A stretch of DNA of 64,000 bases, from the NCBI GenBank assembly GCA_028994555.1, contig JARDVN010000001.1:4216001-4280000 (forward strand). Reading direction: 5' to 3'. Below are positions 61,812 through 64,000 of this stretch, one piece after another (the first letter of the stretch is position 1; each line of letters begins with the position of its first letter). Source of the DNA: Citrobacter amalonaticus. GTDB taxonomy: Bacteria > Pseudomonadota > Gammaproteobacteria > Enterobacterales > Enterobacteriaceae. Made by a program: the position numbers and the translations under genes. Under the pieces are notes generated by a model. That model was not told where the DNA came from. It was given only the letters and a program-made list of their open reading frames with translations, and searched no databases.

Positions 61812-62942
61812 ATGGCATACACCACATTTTCACAGACGAAAAACGATCAACTGCTGGAGCCGATGTTTTTTGGTCAACCGGTTAACGTGGCCCGCTACGA
61901 TCAGCAAAAATATGACATCTTCGAAAAGCTGATCGAAAAGCAACTCTCCTTCTTCTGGCGTCCTGAAGAGGTTGACGTTTCACGCGACCGCATCGACTAT
62001 CAGGCGCTGCCGGAGCATGAAAAACACATTTTTATCAGCAACCTGAAGTACCAGACGCTGCTGGATTCCATTCAGGGGCGTAGCCCGAACGTCGCGCTGC
62101 TGCCGCTGATCTCCATTCCGGAACTGGAAACCTGGGTCGAAACCTGGGCCTTTTCCGAGACCATTCACTCGCGCTCTTACACCCATATCATTCGTAATAT
62201 CGTCAACGATCCGGCTATTGTGTTTGATGACATCGTCACCAACGAGCAGATCCAGAAACGTGCGGAAGGCATTTCCAGCTATTACGATGAACTGATTGAG
62301 ATGACCAGCTACTGGCATCTGCTGGGCGAAGGGACGCACACCGTGAACGGCAAAACCGTCACCGTGAACCTGCGCGCGCTGAAGAAAAAACTGTATCTGT
62401 GCCTGATGAGCGTCAACGCGCTGGAAGCGATCCGCTTCTACGTCAGCTTCGCCTGCTCATTCGCTTTCGCCGAGCGTGAACTGATGGAAGGCAACGCCAA
62501 AATCATTCGTCTGATTGCCCGTGACGAAGCGCTGCACCTGACTGGCACTCAGCACATGCTGAACCTGCTGCGCAGCGGCGTTGACGACCCGGAAATGGCG
62601 GAAATTGCCGAAGAGTGTAAGCAGGAGTGCTATGACCTGTTCGTGCAGGCCGCCCTGCAGGAAAAAGAGTGGGCAGACTATCTGTTCCGCGACGGTTCAA
62701 TGATCGGCCTGAACAAAGACATTCTGTGCCAGTACGTCGAATACATCACCAACATCCGTATGCAGGCGGTCGGTCTGGATCTCCCGTTCCAGACCCGTTC
62801 CAACCCGATCCCGTGGATCAACACCTGGCTGGTGTCCGATAACGTTCAGGTAGCCCCGCAGGAAGTGGAAGTGAGTTCTTATCTGGTCGGGCAAATCGAC
62901 TCTGAAGTCGATACCGACGATTTGAGTAATTTCCAGCTCTGA
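61812..62942 (+). CDS. nrdB: Ribonucleoside-diphosphate reductase beta subunit NrdB
   Basis: Diferric-tyrosyl radical subunit. Radical Tyr and iron ligands lie in [13 protein letters not shown], with Asp in the preceding helix and the second ExxH in [14 protein letters not shown]. It has 376 residues, intact. The stop overlaps the yfaE start. Confidence 0.97.
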   Translation: MAYTTFSQTKNDQLLEPMFFGQPVNVARYDQQKYDIFEKLIEKQLSFFWRPEEVDVSRDRIDYQALPEHEKHIFISNLKYQTLLDSIQGRSPNVALLPLISIPELETWVETWAFSETIHSRSYTHIIRNIVNDPAIVFDDIVTNEQIQKRAEGISSYYDELIEMTSYWHLLGEGTHTVNGKTVTVNLRALKKKLYLCLMSVNALEAIRFYVSFACSFAFAERELMEGNAKIIRLIARDEALHLTGTQHMLNLLRSGVDDPEMAEIAEECKQECYDLFVQAALQEKEWADYLFRDGSMIGLNKDILCQYVEYITNIRMQAVGLDLPFQTRSNPIPWINTWLVSDNVQVAPQEVEVSSYLVGQIDSEVDTDDLSNFQL

Positions 62943-63196
62943 TGGGACGCGTCACGCTGCGCATCACTGGCACACAGCTGCTGTGCCAGGATGAACACCC
63001 TTCCCTGCTTGCTGCGCTTGAATCGCACAACGTTGAAGTGGAATATCAGTGCCGCGAAGGCTATTGCGGCTCTTGCCGCTGCCGTCTGGTCGCCGGTAAG
63101 GTGGACTGGATCGCCGAGCCGTTAGCCTTCATTCAGCCCGGCGAAATTTTGCCCTGCTGTTGCAGGGCAAATGGCGATATTGAAATTGAGATGTAA
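62942..63196 (+). CDS. yfaE: 2Fe-2S ferredoxin YfaE, NrdB cofactor maintenance
   Basis: 84-residue plant-type ferredoxin that supplies electrons to regenerate the NrdB diferric-tyrosyl cofactor. Cluster cysteines are in CREGYCGSCRC and the final Cys in the CCCRANG segment. The ATG overlaps the nrdB TGA (TGATG). Confidence 0.95.
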   Translation: MGRVTLRITGTQLLCQDEHPSLLAALESHNVEVEYQCREGYCGSCRCRLVAGKVDWIAEPLAFIQPGEILPCCCRANGDIEIEM

Positions 63197-63202
63197 CGCG
63201 CG

Positions 63203-63853
63203 TTACAGCGCGTAGTAATACGCTTTCACCTGTTCCCAGTCCGCTTTCGGGATGGGACTCAGGTACTTCTCAAGCTGAGAGAAGTCATGGTGCGCCGCTT
63301 TATGGCGACGCAAACGACGACGGCTCTTTTCCAGATCTAAAAACCCGGCTTCCACCGTGCCTTCTGTTTTTACATAGATATGGCGGACGTAGCAGCAACC
63401 ATGCTGACGATTCACGCTGTGCATCTTTTTAAAGGCCAGCGCGACCGCTTTTAACATCGCATCGCGCACCTCATCAGGATACGGCGTCAACGCGTGCTGC
63501 TGATACCACTCTTCGATGCTCACAAAACCTTTCATATCTTCGGTAATCAACAGTGCACGCCACTCACCGTTAACTTTTGTCGCGTTGCCATAGACAATTT
63601 TCGGCACGATCACGCCAGCGCGCTCCAGTTCGCGGATCACTGCGATTTCGCGTACAATCGTCGGGCGTCCGAAGGGATAGCGTACCGAGTGAAACAGATG
63701 TTGTGTCATCCGCTTCACATACAGTTTCTTCCCGTCACGCTCGATGCATTGCACACCGCTCATCCCTTTGCGTCGATAATTCGGTTCTTCAACCCAATCG
63801 CCTTCCGTTGCCCACCAGCTCTCAAACTCATTCTGCACTGCTGCCTGCGCCAT
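63203..63853 (-). CDS. inaA: InaA, stress-inducible kinase-like protein
   Basis: Kinase-fold protein of the lipopolysaccharide kinase (Kdo/WaaP) superfamily, inducible by weak acid through MarA/SoxS/Rob in E. coli; its substrate is not known. It has 216 residues from the ATG at 63853 (MAQAAVQNEFESWW), with YVKRMT as the likely ATP-Lys region and NRQHGCCYVRHIYV and GFLDLEKSRRR as the catalytic and metal-loop equivalents. It converges on yfaE. Confidence 0.92.
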   Translation of the reverse strand: MAQAAVQNEFESWWATEGDWVEEPNYRRKGMSGVQCIERDGKKLYVKRMTQHLFHSVRYPFGRPTIVREIAVIRELERAGVIVPKIVYGNATKVNGEWRALLITEDMKGFVSIEEWYQQHALTPYPDEVRDAMLKAVALAFKKMHSVNRQHGCCYVRHIYVKTEGTVEAGFLDLEKSRRRLRRHKAAHHDFSQLEKYLSPIPKADWEQVKAYYYAL

Positions 63854-64000
63854 TATGACCATCCGTAACAGTAACCACATAAATTATTTATCGAACAAAT
63901 ATAAATCTTCTTCTTAAGGAAATCTTAAGAAATTCATGATCGGCTACGGACTTCTTGATCTGACGTGTGATTTCTTGCGTTAAAGCGGCAGGAAAAGAGA
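63854..64000. other. inaA upstream region
   Basis: AT-rich 147 bases to the window edge. It should hold the inaA promoter and a marbox; none is called with confidence. Confidence 0.35.

Noticed and set aside
1..64000. CRISPR array, integrase or complete insertion sequence
   Set aside because: No regularly spaced direct repeats, no tyrosine or serine recombinase and no transposase were found on either strand.

Overview
The window is enterobacterial chromosome. Protein identities, gene order and operons match the Escherichia/Salmonella/Citrobacter core from bcr-rsuA through nap-ccm, rcs and ato to gyrA-nrdAB-inaA. The complete atoSCDAEB operon, together with an MgtE/SulP pair and a glucitol-type PTS cluster that E. 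coli K-12 lacks at these positions, makes a Citrobacter-like organism the best guess. The species is not proven. GyrA has Ser83 and Asp87, the quinolone-susceptible form.

Layout. 1-7057: partial bcr, rsuA, radD (yejH), rplY, yejK, yejL and yejM/pbgA. 7131-12026: tRNA-Pro (proL) followed by an accessory island. It holds a LexA-controlled umuDC-like pair, two unrecognised small genes, a cold-shock unit (cspG-like plus an ATT-started ymcF-like gene), a ynfU-like zinc ribbon gene and one unknown ORF. Degenerate copies of the proL 3' end lie inside the island and near its right side. 12196-25107: narP, then the leftward napFDAGHBC-ccmABCDEFGH operon for periplasmic nitrate reductase and cytochrome c maturation. 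25506-36654: eco, mqo, a SulP transporter, mgtE, yojI, alkB, ada, apbE and ompC. 36988-43686: micF and the Rcs phosphorelay (rcsD, rcsB, rcsC). 43861-51115: atoSC and atoDAEB for short-chain fatty acid catabolism, with an AtoC operator and a sigma-54 promoter. 51308-55115: an RpiR-type regulator and a leftward glucitol-type PTS plus oxidoreductase operon. 55471-63853: gyrA, ubiG, nrdA, nrdB, yfaE and inaA.

The most striking property of the sequence is technical. At least 26 single-base insertions lie in homopolymers. All are +1 and none is a deletion; about 22 protein genes and the proL tRNA are affected. They include nrdA, ubiG, rcsB and three hits each in atoC and atoE. Removing one base at each site restores proteins of the family length. 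Two apparent gene fusions (ada-alkB and ccmC-ccmD) disappear in the same way. Frameshifted genes are therefore listed over their full restored span, with the run position given. No CRISPR array, integrase or intact insertion sequence was seen. I found no convincing wholly new system. The best candidates for follow-up are the proL island, with its pre-cleaved, serine-less UmuD'-like protein, and the uncharacterised glucitol-type PTS operon.
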